Translations under genes and position numbers: made by a program
From: an uncultured Flavobacterium sp.
GTDB lineage: Bacteria > Bacteroidota > Bacteroidia > Flavobacteriales > Flavobacteriaceae
Assembly (NCBI RefSeq): GCF_951805225.1
Contig: NZ_OX638201.1
Coordinates: forward strand, 2,232,001 to 2,296,000
Reading direction: 5' to 3'
DNA length: 64,000 nucleotides
The notes under the pieces: model-generated
Seen by the model: the letters and a program-made list of their open reading frames with translations, nothing else
Database searches by the model: none
Told to the model about the DNA's origin: nothing
Part shown: positions 16,023-31,000 of the stretch, piece by piece
Numbering within the stretch: the first letter of the stretch is position 1
Layout: the number at the start of each line of letters is the position of its first letter

Positions 16023-19000
16023 TTATTTGGTCAAGTACAGATAACCCGCTTCCTGATGAGGAGTAGATTGATGGTCTTTATATTTTATGATATAATAATA
16101 TGTTCCCTCTGGTAATCCTTTTGATTCTTTAATGGTAACACGTCCTTCTGAAATTCCTCTAAAGGCAACATCGGTATTATTGTAATGATCTCTTTCAAAA
16201 ACCAATACACCCCAACGATTATAAATTTGAACTGTATTGTCAGGATAACATTCTATTCCTTGTATATAGAATCTTTCGTTCATACTATCACCATTTATTG
16301 AAACGGCATTAAAAATTTTGATTACACAACCACTTAATAATAAAACTGTTGGATTGTCACCTAGATTATTTATATTATCGGACTTATCCTCAACTTTAAT
16401 TCCACTTAGAGCACTACCCATTACACTAGCCTGATTACTAATACTTCCATTATTAATATCATTTTGCGTGATTCTATATTGAGCACTAAAAGAAACTTCA
16501 TCCGTATCATTTACATTCAAATCTATTGGACCTCCTGACATAATAATACCAGCTAATGGATCCGAAACAGTAATATTGTACAAAGGAACATTTCCAGTAT
16601 TAGTAACCTTGAAGTTATAAGTTATTGTTTCTCCAGCATCTGCATTCCCATTACTATTTTCATCATTAAATACCGCTGTCTTAATTATGGCAATTGATGG
16701 AACTTCAACAATCGCCGGGGCACTTACTACTACCGTAGAGCTAATAGTACTACAATTCAATGGGTTGTTTACTTCACAAATCGTATAGCTTACTGAATAG
16801 TTTCCAGATGGGGTGTTGGCCGCAACTGTTACTGTTCCATCTGAATTTACTACTAGTCCTGATCCTACTGGAACCGTACTTGATGTGATTTGTACATTCC
16901 CTGCTGCAGTACCTACTACTACTGGGCTTCCATTTAAGGTATCGTTGCCCGTTAATGCCGTGGTGGTGCCACCTGGTAATCCATTAACCGAAGGGGTCGT
17001 TTCTGTTACCGCAACAATCGCCGGGGCACTTACTACTACCGTAGAGCTAATAGTACTACAATTCAATGGGTTGTTTACTTCACAAATCGTATAGCTTACT
17101 GAATAGTTTCCAGATGGGGTGTTGGCCGCAACTGTTACTGTTCCATCTGCATTTACTACTAGTCCTGATCCTACTGGAACCGTACTTGATGTGATTTGTA
17201 CATTCCCTGCTGCAGTACCTACTATTACTGGGCTTCCATTTAAGGTATCGTTGTTCGTTAATGCCGTGGTGGTGCCACCTGGTAATCCATTAACCGAAGG
17301 GGTCGTGTCTGTTACCGCAACAATCGCCGGGGCACTTACTACTACCGTAGAGCTAATAGTACTACAATTCAATGGGTTGTTTACTTCACAAATCGTATAG
17401 CTTACTGAATAGTTTCCAGATGGGGTGTTGGCCGCAACTGTTACTGTTCCATCTGCATTTACTACTAGTCCTGATCCTACTGGAACCGTACTTGATGTGA
17501 TTTGTACATTCCCTGCTGCAGTACCTACTATTACTGGGCTTCCATTTAAGGTGTCGTTGCCCGTTAATGCCGTGGTGGTGCCACCTGGTAATCCATTAAC
17601 CGAAGGGGTCGTTTCTGTTACCGCAACAATCGCCGGGGCACTTACTACTACCGTAGAGCTAATAGTACTACAATTCAATGGGTTGTTTACTTCACAAATC
17701 GTATAGCTTACTGAATAGTTTCCAGATGGAGTGTTGGCCGCAACTGTTACTGTTCCATCTGCATTTACTACTAGTCCTGATCCTACTGGAACCGTACTTG
17801 ATGTGATTTGTACATTCCCTGCTGCAGTACCTACTATTACTGGGCTTCCATTTAAGGTGTCGTTGCCCGTTAATGCCGTGGTGGTGCCACCTGGTAATCC
17901 ATTAACCGAAGGGGTCGTTTCTGTTACCGCAACAATCGCCGGGGCACTTACTACTACCGTAGAGCTAATAGTACTACAATTCAATGGGTTGTTTACTTCA
18001 CAAATCGTATAGCTTACTGAATAGTTTCCAGATGGGGTGTTGGCCGCAACTGTTACTGTTCCATCTGAATTTACTACTAGTCCTGATCCTACTGGAACCG
18101 TACTTGATGTGATTTGTACATTCCCTGCTGCAGTACCTACTATTACTGGGCTTCCATTTAAGGTGTCGTTGTTCGTTAATGCCGTGGTGGTGCCACCTGG
18201 TAATCCATTAACCGAAGGGGTCGTGTCTGTTACCGCAACAATCGCCGGGGCACTTACTACTACCGTAGAGCTAATAGTACTACAATTCAATGGGTTGTTT
18301 ACTTCACAAATCGTATAGCTTACTGAATAGTTTCCAGATGGGGTGTTGGCCGCAACTGTTACTGTTCCATCTGAATTTACTACTAGTCCTGATCCTACTG
18401 GAACCGTACTTGATGTGATTTGTACATTCCCTGCTGCAGTACCTACTATTACTGGGCTTCCATTTAAGGTATCGTTGTTCGTTAATGCCGTGGTGGTGCC
18501 ACCTGGTAATCCATTAACCGAAGGGGTCGTGTCTGTTACCGCAACAATCGCCGGGGCACTTACTACTACCGTAGAGCTAATAGTACTACAATTCAATGGG
18601 TTGTTTACTTCACAAATCGTATAGCTTACTGAATAGTTTCCAGATGGGGTGTTGGCCGCAACTGTTACTGTTCCATCTGCATTTACTACTAGTCCTGATC
18701 CTACTGGAACCGTACTTGATGTGATTTGTACATTCCCTGCTGCAGTACCTACTACTACTGGGCTTCCATTTAAGGTGTCGTTGCCCGTTAATGCCGTGGT
18801 GGTGCCACCTGGTAATCCATTAACCGAAGGGGTCGTTTCTGTTACCGCAACAATCGCCGGGGCACTTACTACTACCGTAGAGCTAATAGTACTACAATTC
18901 AATGGGTTGTTTACTTCACAAATCGTATAGCTTACTGAATAGTTTCCAGATGGAGTGTTAGCCGCAACTGTTACTGTTCCATCTGCATTTACTACTAGTC

Positions 19001-22000
19001 CTGATCCTACTGGAACCGTACTTGATGTGATTTGTACATTCCCTGCTGCAGTACCTACTATTACTGGGCTTCCATTTAAGGTGTCGTTGCCCGTTAATGC
19101 CGTGGTGGTGCCACCTGGTAATCCATTAACCGAAGGGGTCGTTTCTGTTACCGCAACAATCGCCGGGGCACTTACTACTACCGTAGAGCTAATTGTACTA
19201 CAATTCAATGGGTTGTTTACTTCACAAATCGTATAGCTTACTGAATAGTTTCCAGATGGGGTGTTGGCCGCAACTGTTACTGTTCCATCTGAATTTACTA
19301 CTAGTCCTGATCCTACTGGAACCGTACTTGATGTAATTTGTACATTCCCTGCTGCAGTACCTACTACTACTGGGCTTCCATTTAAGGTGTCGTTGCCCGT
19401 TAATGCCGTGGTGGTGCCACCTGGTAATCCATTAACCGAAGGGGTCGTTTCTGTTACCGCAACAATCGCCGGGGCACTTACTACTACCGTAGAGCTAATA
19501 GTACTACAATTCAATGGGTTGTTTACTTCACAAATCGTATAGCTTACTGAATAGTTTCCAGATGGGGTGTTGGCCGCAACTGTTACTGTTCCATCTGCAT
19601 TTACTACTAGTCCTGATCCTACTGGAACCGTACTTGATGTGATTTGTACATTCCCTGCTGCAGTACCTACTACTACTGGGCTTCCATTTAAGGTGTCGTT
19701 GCCCGTTAATGCCGTGGTGGTGCCACCTGGTAATCCATTAACCGAAGGGGTCGTTTCTGTTACCGCAACAATCGCCGGGGCACTTACTACTACCGTAGAG
19801 CTAATAGTACTACAATTCAATGGGTTGTTTACTTCACAAATCGTATAGCTTACTGAATAGTTTCCAGATGGGGTGTTGGCCGCAACTGTTACTGTTCCAT
19901 CTGCATTTACTACTAGTCCTGATCCTACTGGAACCGTACTTGATGTGATTTGTACATTCCCTGCTGCAGTACCTACTATTACTGGGCTTCCATTTAAGGT
20001 ATCGTTGTTCGTTAATGCCGTGGTGGTGCCACCTGGTAATCCATTAACCGAAGGGGTCGTTTCTGTTACCGCAACAATCGCCGGGGCACTTACTACTACC
20101 GTAGAGCTAATAGTACTACAATTCAATGGGTTGTTTACTTCACAAATCGTATAGCTTACTGAATAGTTTCCAGATGGGGTGTTGGCCGCAACTGTTACTG
20201 TTCCATCTGAATTTACTACTAGTCCTGATCCTACTGGAACCGTACTTGATGTGATTTGTACATTCCCTGCTGCAGTACCTACTACTACTGGGCTTCCATT
20301 TAAGGTGTCGTTGCCCGTTAATGCCGTGGTGGTGCCACCTGGTAATCCATTAACCGAAGGGGTCGTTTCTGTTACCGCAACAATCGCCGGGGCACTTACT
20401 ACTACCGTAGAGCTAATAGTACTACAATTCAATGGGTTGTTTACTTCACAAATCGTATAGCTTACTGAATAGTTTCCAGATGGGGTGTTGGCCGCAACTG
20501 TTACTGTTCCATCTGAATTTACTACTAGTCCTGATCCTACTGGAACCGTACTTGATGTGATTTGTACATTCCCTGCTGCAGTACCTACTATTACTGGGCT
20601 TCCATTTAAGGTATCGTTGTTCGTTAATGCCGTGGTGGTGCCACCTGGTAATCCATTAACCGAAGGGGTCGTGTCTGTTACCGCAACAATCGCCGGGGCA
20701 CTTACTACTACCGTAGAGCTAATAGTACTACAATTCAATGGGTTGTTTACTTCACAAATCGTATAGCTTACTGAATAGTTTCCAGATGGGGTGTTGGCCG
20801 CAACTGTTACTGTTCCATCTGCATTTACTACTAGTCCTGATCCTACTGGAACCGTACTTGATGTGATTTGTACATTCCCTGCTGCAGTACCTACTACTAC
20901 TGGGCTTCCATTTAAGGTGTCGTTGCCCGTTAATGCCGTGGTGGTGCCACCTGGTAATCCATTAACCGAAGGGGTCGTTTCTGTTACCGCAACAATCGCC
21001 GGGGCACTTACTACTACCGTAGAGCTAATAGTACTACAATTCAATGGGTTGTTTACTTCACAAATCGTATAGCTTACTGAATAGTTTCCAGATGGAGTGT
21101 TGGCCGCAACTGTTACTGTTCCATCTGCATTTACTACTAGTCCTGATCCTACTGGAACCGTACTTGATGTGATTTGTACATTCCCTGCTGCAGTACCTAC
21201 TATTACTGGGCTTCCATTTAAGGTGTCGTTGCCCGTTAATGCCGTGGTGGTGCCACCTGGTAATCCATTAACCGAAGGGGTCGTTTCTGTTACCGCAACA
21301 ATCGCCGGGGCACTTACTACTACCGTAGAGCTAATTGTACTACAATTCAATGGGTTGTTTACTTCACAAATCGTATAGCTTACTGAATAGTTTCCAGATG
21401 GGGTGTTGGCCGCAACTGTTACTGTTCCATCTGAATTTACTACTAGTCCTGATCCTACTGGAACCGTACTTGATGTAATTTGTACATTCCCTGCTGCAGT
21501 ACCTACTACTACTGGGCTTCCATTTAAGGTGTCGTTGCCCGTTAATGCCGTGGTGGTGCCACCTGGTAATCCATTAACCGAAGGGGTCGTTTCTGTTACC
21601 GCAACAATCGCCGGGGCACTTACTACTACCGTAGAGCTAATAGTACTACAATTCAATGGGTTGTTTACTTCACAAATCGTATAGCTTACTGAATAGTTTC
21701 CAGATGGGGTGTTGGCCGCAACTGTTACTGTTCCATCTGCATTTACTACTAGTCCTGATCCTACTGGAACCGTACTTGATGTGATTTGTACATTCCCTGC
21801 TGCAGTACCTACTACTACTGGGCTTCCATTTAAGGTGTCGTTGCCCGTTAATGCCGTGGTGGTGCCACCTGGTAATCCATTAACCGAAGGGGTCGTTTCT
21901 GTTACCGCAACAATCGCCGGGGCACTTACTACTACCGTAGAGCTAATAGTACTACAATTCAATGGGTTGTTTACTTCACAAATCGTATAGCTTACTGAAT

Positions 22001-25000
22001 AGTTTCCAGATGGGGTGTTGGCCGCAACTGTTACTGTTCCATCTGCATTTACTACTAGTCCTGATCCTACTGGAACCGTACTTGATGTGATTTGTACATT
22101 CCCTGCTGCAGTACCTACTATTACTGGGCTTCCATTTAAGGTATCGTTGTTCGTTAATGCCGTGGTGGTGCCACCTGGTAATCCATTAACCGAAGGGGTC
22201 GTTTCTGTTACCGCAACAATCGCCGGGGCACTTACTACTACCGTAGAGCTAATAGTACTACAATTCAATGGGTTGTTTACTTCACAAATCGTATAGCTTA
22301 CTGAATAGTTTCCAGATGGGGTGTTGGCCGCAACTGTTACTGTTCCATCTGAATTTACTACTAGTCCTGATCCTACTGGAACCGTACTTGATGTGATTTG
22401 TACATTCCCTGCTGCAGTACCTACTACTACTGGGCTTCCATTTAAGGTGTCGTTGCCCGTTAATGCCGTGGTGGTGCCACCTGGTAATCCATTAACCGAA
22501 GGGGTCGTTTCTGTTACCGCAACAATCGCCGGGGCACTTACTACTACCGTAGAGCTAATAGTACTACAATTCAATGGGTTGTTTACTTCACAAATCGTAT
22601 AGCTTACTGAATAGTTTCCAGATGGGGTGTTGGCCGCAACTGTTACTGTTCCATCTGCATTTACTACTAGTCCTGATCCTACTGGAACCGTACTTGATGT
22701 GATTTGTACATTCCCTGCTGCAGTACCTACTACTATTGGGCTTCCATTTAAGGTGTCGTTGCCCGTTAATGCCGTGGTGGTGCCACCTGGTAATCCATTA
22801 ACCGAAGGGGTCGTTTCTGTTACCGCAACAATCGCCGGGGCACTTACTACTACCGTAGAGCTAATAGTACTACAATTCAATGGGTTGTTTACTTCACAAA
22901 TCGTATAGCTTACTGAATAGTTTCCAGATGGGGTGTTGGCCGCAACTGTTACTGTTCCATCTGAATTTACTACTAGTCCTGATCCTACTGGAACCGTACT
23001 TGATGTGATTTGTACATTCCCTGCTGCAGTACCTACTATTACTGGGCTTCCATTTAAGGTGTCGTTGTTCGTTAATGCCGTGGTGGTGCCACCTGGTAAT
23101 CCATTAACCGAAGGGGTCGTTTCTGTTACCGCAACAATCGCCGGGGCACTTACTACTACCGTAGAGCTAATAGTACTACAATTCAATGGGTTGTTTACTT
23201 CACAAATCGTATAGCTTACTGAATAGTTTCCAGATGGGGTGTTGGCCGCAACTGTTACTGTTCCATCTGAATTTACTACTAGTCCTGATCCTACTGGAAC
23301 CGTACTTGATGTGATTTGTACATTCCCTGCTGCAGTACCTACTATTACTGGGCTTCCATTTAAGGTATCGTTGTTCGTTAATGCCGTGGTGGTGCCACCT
23401 GGTAATCCATTAACCGAAGGGGTCGTGTCTGTTACCGCAACAATCGCCGGGGCACTTACTACTACCGTAGAGCTAATAGTACTACAATTCAATGGGTTGT
23501 TTACTTCACAAATCGTATAGCTTACTGAATAGTTTCCAGATGGGGTGTTGGCCGCAACTGTTACTGTTCCATCTGCATTTACTACTAGTCCTGATCCTAC
23601 TGGAACCGTACTTGATGTGATTTGTACATTCCCTGCTGCAGTACCTACTACTACTGGGCTTCCATTTAAGGTGTCGTTGTTCGTTAATGCCGTGGTGGTG
23701 CCACCTGGTAATCCATTAACCGAAGGGGTCGTTTCTGTTACCGCAACAATCGCCGGGGCACTTACTACTACCGTAGAGCTAATAGTACTACAATTCAATG
23801 GGTTGTTTACTTCACAAATCGTATAGCTTACTGAATAGTTTCCAGATGGGGTGTTGGCCGCAACTGTTACTGTTCCATCTGAATTTACTACTAGTCCTGA
23901 TCCTACTGGAACCGTACTTGATGTGATTTGTACATTCCCTGCTGCAGTACCTACTACTACTGGGCTTCCATTTAAGGTGTCGTTGCCCGTTAATGCCGTG
24001 GTGGTGCCACCTGGTAATCCATTAACCGAAGGGGTCGTTTCTGTTACCGCAACAATCGCCGGGGCACTTACTACTACCGTAGAGCTAATAGTACTACAAT
24101 TCAATGGGTTGTTTACTTCACAAATCGTATAGCTTACTGAATAGTTTCCAGATGGGGTGTTGGCCGCAACTGTTACTGTTCCATCTGCATTTACTACTAG
24201 TCCTGATCCTACTGGAACCGTACTTGATGTGATTTGTACATTCCCTGCTGCAGTACCTACTACTATTGGGCTTCCATTTAAGGTGTCGTTGCCCGTTAAT
24301 GCCGTGGTGGTGCCACCTGGTAATCCATTAACCGAAGGGGTCGTTTCTGTTACCGCAACAATCGCCGGGGCACTTACTACTACCGTAGAGCTAATAGTAC
24401 TACAATTCAATGGGTTGTTTACTTCACAAATCGTATAGCTTACTGAATAGTTTCCAGATGGGGTGTTGGCCGCAACTGTTACTGTTCCATCTGCATTTAC
24501 TACTAGTCCTGATCCTACTGGAACCGTACTTGATGTGATTTGTACATTCCCTGCTGCAGTACCTACTATTACTGGGCTTCCATTTAAGGTATCGTTGTTC
24601 GTTAATGCCGTGGTGGTGCCACCTGGTAATCCATTAACCGAAGGGGTCGTTTCTGTTACCGCAACAATCGCCGGGGCACTTACTACTACCGTAGAGCTAA
24701 TAGTACTACAATTCAATGGGTTGTTTACTTCACAAATCGTATAGCTTACTGAATAGTTTCCAGATGGGGTGTTGGCCGCAACTGTTACTGTTCCATCTGA
24801 ATTTACTACTAGTCCTGATCCTACTGGAACCGTACTTGATGTGATTTGTACATTCCCTGCTGCAGTACCTACTACTACTGGGCTTCCATTTAAGGTGTCG
24901 TTGCCCGTTAATGCCGTGGTGGTGCCACCTGGTAATCCATTAACCGAAGGGGTCGTTTCTGTTACCGCAACAATCGCCGGGGCACTTACTACTACCGTAG

Positions 25001-28000
25001 AGCTAATAGTACTACAATTCAATGGGTTGTTTACTTCACAAATCGTATAGCTTACTGAATAGTTTCCAGATGGGGTGTTGGCCGCAACTGTTACTGTTCC
25101 ATCTGCATTTACTACTAGTCCTGATCCTACTGGAACCGTACTTGATGTGATTTGTACATTCCCTGCTGCAGTACCTACTACTATTGGGCTTCCATTTAAG
25201 GTGTCGTTGCCCGTTAATGCCGTGGTGGTGCCACCTGGTAATCCATTAACCGAAGGGGTCGTTTCTGTTACCGCAACAATCGCCGGGGCACTTACTACTA
25301 CCGTAGAGCTAATTGTACTACAATTCAATGGGTTGTTTACTTCACAAATCGTATAGCTTACTGAATAGTTTCCAGATGGGGTGTTGGCCGCAACTGTTAC
25401 TGTTCCATCTGAATTTACTACTAGTCCTGATCCTACTGGAACCGTACTTGATGTGATTTGTACATTCCCTGCTGCAGTACCTACTATTACTGGGCTTCCA
25501 TTTAAGGTATCGTTGTTCGTTAATGCCGTGGTGGTGCCACCTGGTAATCCATTAACCGAAGGGGTCGTGTCTGTTACCGCAACAATCGCCGGGGCACTTA
25601 CTACTACCGTAGAGCTAATAGTACTACAATTCAATGGGTTGTTTACTTCACAAATCGTATAGCTTACTGAATAGTTTCCAGATGGGGTGTTGGCCGCAAC
25701 TGTTACTGTTCCATCTGCATTTACTACTAGTCCTGATCCTACTGGAACCGTACTTGATGTGATTTGTACATTCCCTGCTGCAGTACCTACTACTACTGGG
25801 CTTCCATTTAAGGTGTCGTTGCCCGTTAATGCCGTGGTGGTGCCACCTGGTAATCCATTAACCGAAGGGGTCGTTTCTGTTACCGCAACAATCGCCGGGG
25901 CACTTACTACTACCGTAGAGCTAATAGTACTACAATTCAATGGGTTGTTTACTTCACAAATCGTATAGCTTACTGAATAGTTTCCAGATGGGGTGTTGGC
26001 CGCAACTGTTACTGTTCCATCTGAATTTACTACTAGTCCTGATCCTACTGGAACCGTACTTGATGTGATTTGTACATTCCCTGCTGCAGTACCTACTATT
26101 ACTGGGCTTCCATTTAAGGTGTCGTTGCCCGTTAATGCCGTGGTGGTGCCACCTGGTAATCCATTAACCGAAGGGGTCGTTTCTGTTACCGCAACAATCG
26201 CCGGGGCACTTACTACTACCGTAGAGCTAATAGTACTACAATTCAATGGGTTGTTTACTTCACAAATCGTATAGCTTACTGAATAGTTTCCAGATGGGGT
26301 GTTGGCCGCAACTGTTACTGTTCCATCTGCATTTACTACTAGTCCTGATCCTACTGGAACCGTACTTGATGTGATTTGTACATTCCCTGCTGCAGTACCT
26401 ACTACTACTGGGCTTCCATTTAAGGTGTCGTTGCCCGTTAATGCCGTGGTGGTGCCACCTGGTAATCCATTAACCGAAGGGGTCGTTTCTGTTACCGCAA
26501 CAATCGCCGGGGCACTTACTACTACCGTAGAGCTAATAGTACTACAATTCAATGGGTTGTTTACTTCACAAATCGTATAGCTTACTGAATAGTTTCCAGA
26601 TGGGGTGTTGGCCGCAACTGTTACTGTTCCATCTGCATTTACTACTAGTCCTGATCCTACTGGAACCGTACTTGATGTGATTTGTACATTCCCTGCTGCA
26701 GTACCTACTATTACTGGGCTTCCATTTAAGGTATCGTTGTTCGTTAATGCCGTGGTGGTGCCACCTGGTAATCCATTAACCGAAGGGGTCGTTTCTGTTA
26801 CCGCAACAATCGCCGGGGCACTTACTACTACCGTAGAGCTAATAGTACTACAATTCAATGGGTTGTTTACTTCACAAATCGTATAGCTTACTGAATAGTT
26901 TCCAGATGGGGTGTTGGCCGCAACTGTTACTGTTCCATCTGAATTTACTACTAGTCCTGATCCTACTGGAACCGTACTTGATGTGATTTGTACATTCCCT
27001 GCTGCAGTACCTACTATTACTGGGCTTCCATTTAAGGTGTCGTTGTTCGTTAATGCCGTGGTGGTGCCACCTGGTAATCCATTAACCGAAGGGGTCGTGT
27101 CTGTTACCGCAACAATCGCCGGGGCACTTACTACTACCGTAGAGCTAATAGTACTACAATTCAATGGGTTGTTTACTTCACAAATCGTATAGCTTACTGA
27201 ATAGTTTCCAGATGGGGTGTTGGCCGCAACTGTTACTGTTCCATCTGCATTTACTACTAGTCCTGATCCTACTGGAACCGTACTTGATGTGATTTGTACA
27301 TTCCCTGCTGCAGTACCTACTATTACTGGGCTTCCATTTAAGGTGTCGTTGCCCGTTAATGCCGTGGTGGTGCCACCTGGTAATCCATTAACCGAAGGGG
27401 TCGTGTCTGTTACCGCAACAATCGCCGGGGCACTTACTACTACCGTAGAGCTAATAGTACTACAATTCAATGGGTTGTTTACTTCACAAATCGTATAGCT
27501 TACTGAATAGTTTCCAGATGGGGTGTTGGCCGCAACTGTTACTGTTCCATCTGCATTTACTACTAGTCCTGATCCTACTGGAACCGTACTTGATGTGATT
27601 TGTACATTCCCTGCTGCAGTACCTACTACTACTGGGCTTCCATTTAAGGTGTCGTTGTTCGTTAATGCCGTGGTGGTGCCACCTGGTAATCCATTAACCG
27701 AAGGGGTCGTTTCTGTTACCGCAACAATCGCCGGGGCACTTACTACTACCGTAGAGCTAATAGTACTACAATTCAATGGGTTGTTTACTTCACAAATCGT
27801 ATAGCTTACTGAATAGTTTCCAGATGGAGTGTTGGCCGCAACTGTTACTGTTCCATCTGCATTTACTACTAGTCCTGATCCTACTGGAACCGTACTTGAT
27901 GTGATTTGTACATTCCCTGCTGCAGTACCTACTATTACTGGGCTTCCATTTAAGGTGTCGTTGCCCGTTAATGCCGTGGTGGTGCCACCTGGTAATCCAT

Positions 28001-31000
28001 TAACCGAAGGGGTCGTTTCTGTTACCGCAACAATCGCCGGGGCACTTACTACTACCGTAGAGCTAATAGTACTACAATTCAATGGGTTGTTTACTTCACA
28101 AATCGTATAGCTTACTGAATAGTTTCCAGATGGGGTGTTGGCCGCAACTGTTACTGTTCCATCTGCATTTACTACTAGTCCTGATCCTACTGGAACCGTA
28201 CTTGATGTGATTTGTACATTCCCTGCTGCAGTACCTACTATTACTGGGCTTCCATTTAAGGTGTCGTTGTTCGTTAATGCCGTGGTGGTGCCACCTGGTA
28301 ATCCATTAACCGAAGGGGTCGTTTCTGTTACCGCAACAATCGCCGGGGCACTTACTACTACCGTAGAGCTAATAGTACTACAATTCAATGGGTTGTTTAC
28401 TTCACAAATCGTATAGCTTACTGAATAGTTTCCAGATGGGGTGTTGGCCGCAACTGTTACTGTTCCATCTGCATTTACTACTAGTCCTGATCCTACTGGA
28501 ACCGTACTTGATGTGATTTGTACATTCCCTGCTGCAGTACCTACTACTACTGGGCTTCCATTTAAGGTATCGTTGCCCGTTAATGCCGTGGTGGTGCCAC
28601 CTGGTAATCCATTAACCGAAGGGGTCGTTTCTGTTACCGCAACAATTATATTTATGGGTGTTGGGGTAACACTAGAGGTATTATTTCCAGGGGTAGGATC
28701 TGCTTCATTGGCAGTTATACTCGCACTGTTGGTATACGTTCCTGAGGCATTGACTGTGGCAATGATAGATAAGGTAGCATTAGCGCCATTGGCTAAAGTA
28801 CCAATCGCCCAGATTCCAGTTCCACTTGTATAGGTTCCGCTAACTGTGCTGGCACTTACAAAAGTATAACCGGAAGGTAAAATATCTGTTACACTTACTC
28901 CTGTTGCGTTGCTTGGACCTGCATTGGTTGCTGTTAAAGTAAAAGTAACATTACTGCCAACATTAGGCGTAGCGCTACTTGCGGTTTTGGTTATACCAAC
29001 ATTAGACTGCGCAACCGGTGTTGGGGTAACACTAGAGGTATTATTTCCAGGGGTAGGATCTGCTTCATTGGCAGTTATACTCGCACTGTTGGTATACGTT
29101 CCTGAGGCATTGACTGTGGCAATGATAGATAAGGTAGCATTCGCTCCATTGGCTAAAGCACCAATCGCCCAGATTCCAGTTCCATTTGTATAGGTTCCTG
29201 CAGCTGTGCTGGAACTTACAAAAGTATAACCGGAAGGTAAAATATCTGTTACACTTACTCCTGTTGCGTTGCTTGGACCTGCATTGGTTGCTGTTAAAGT
29301 AAAAGTAACATTACTGCCAACATTAGGCGTAGCGCTACTTGCGGTTTTGGTTATACCAACATTAGACTGAGCAACCGGTGTTGGGGTAACACTAGAGGTA
29401 TTATTTCCAGGGGTAGGATCTGCTTCATTGGCAGTTATACTCGCACTGTTGGTATACGTTCCTGAGGCATTGACTGTGGCAATGATAGATAATGTAGCAT
29501 TCGCTCCATTGGCTAAAGCACCAATCGCCCAGATTCCAGTTCCACTTGTATAGGTTCCGCTAACTGTGCTGGCACTTACAAAAGTATAGCCGGAAGGTAA
29601 AATATCTGTTACACTTACTCCTGTTGCAGCACTTGGGCCTGCATTAGTTGCTGTTAAGGTAAAAGTAACATTACTGCCAACATTAGGCGTAGCGCTACTT
29701 GCGGTTTTGGTTATACCAACATTAGACTGCGCAACCGGGGTTGGGGTAACACTAGAGGTATTATTTCCAGGGGTAGGATCTGCTTCATTGGCAGTTATAC
29801 TCGCACTGTTGGTATACGTTCCTGAGGCATTGACTGTGGCAATGATAGATAATGTAGCATTCGCTCCATTGGCTAAAGCACCAATCGCCCAGATTCCAGT
29901 TCCACTTGTATAGGTTCCGCTAACTGTGCTGGCACTTACAAAAGTATAACCGGAAGGTAAAATATCTGTTACACTTACTCCTGTTGCGTTGCTTGGACCT
30001 GCATTGGTTGCTGTTAAAGTAAAAGTAACATTACTGCCAACATTAGGCGTAGCGCTACTTGCGGTTTTGGTTATACCAACATTAGACTGAGCAACCGGTG
30101 TTGGGGTAACACTAGAGGTATTATTTCCAGGGGTAGGATCTGCTTCATTGGCAGTTATACTCGCACTGTTGGTATACGTTCCTGAGGCATTGACTGTGGC
30201 AATGATAGATAAGGTAGCATTAGCTCCATTGGCTAAAGCACCAATCGCCCAGATTCCAGTTCCACTTGTATAGGTTCCGCTAACTGTGCTGGCACTTACA
30301 AAAGTATAACCGGAAGGTAAAATATCTGTTACACTTACTCCTGTTGCGTTGCTTGGACCTGCATTGGTTGCTGTTAAAGTAAAAGTAACATTACTGCCAA
30401 CATTAGGCGTAGCGCTACTTGCGGTTTTGGTTATACCAACATTAGACTGAGCAACCGGTGTTGGGGTAACACTAGAGGTATTATTTCCAGGGGTAGGATC
30501 TGCTTCATTGGCAGTTATACTCGCACTGTTGGTATACGTTCCTGAGGCATTGACTGTGGCAATGATAGATAAGGTAGCATTAGCTCCATTGGCTAAAGCA
30601 CCAATCGCCCAGATTCCAGTTCCATTTGTATAGGTTCCGCTAACTGTGCTGGCACTTACAAAAGTATAACCGGAAGGTAAAATATCTGTTACACTTACTC
30701 CTGTTGCGTTGCTTGGACCTGCATTGGTTGCTGTTAAAGTAAAAGTAACATTACTGCCAACATTAGGCGTAGCGCTACTTGCGGTTTTGGTTATACCAAC
30801 ATTAGACTGAGCAACCGGTGTTGGGGTAACACTAGAGGTATTATTTCCAGGGGTAGGATCTGCTTCATTGGCAGCGATACTCGCACTGTTGGTATACGTT
30901 CCAGAGGCATTGACTGTGGCAATGATAGATAAGGTAGCATTCGCTCCATTGGCTAAAGCACCAATCGCCCAGATTCCAGTTCCACTTGTATAGGTTCCGC

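Noticed and set aside
16813..28833. Plus-strand series of ~93-codon ORFs, one per 306 bp
   Set aside because: They are the antisense shadow of the 102-aa repeats of the adhesin and end at the same stop in each unit. Their number simply reflects the repeat number.
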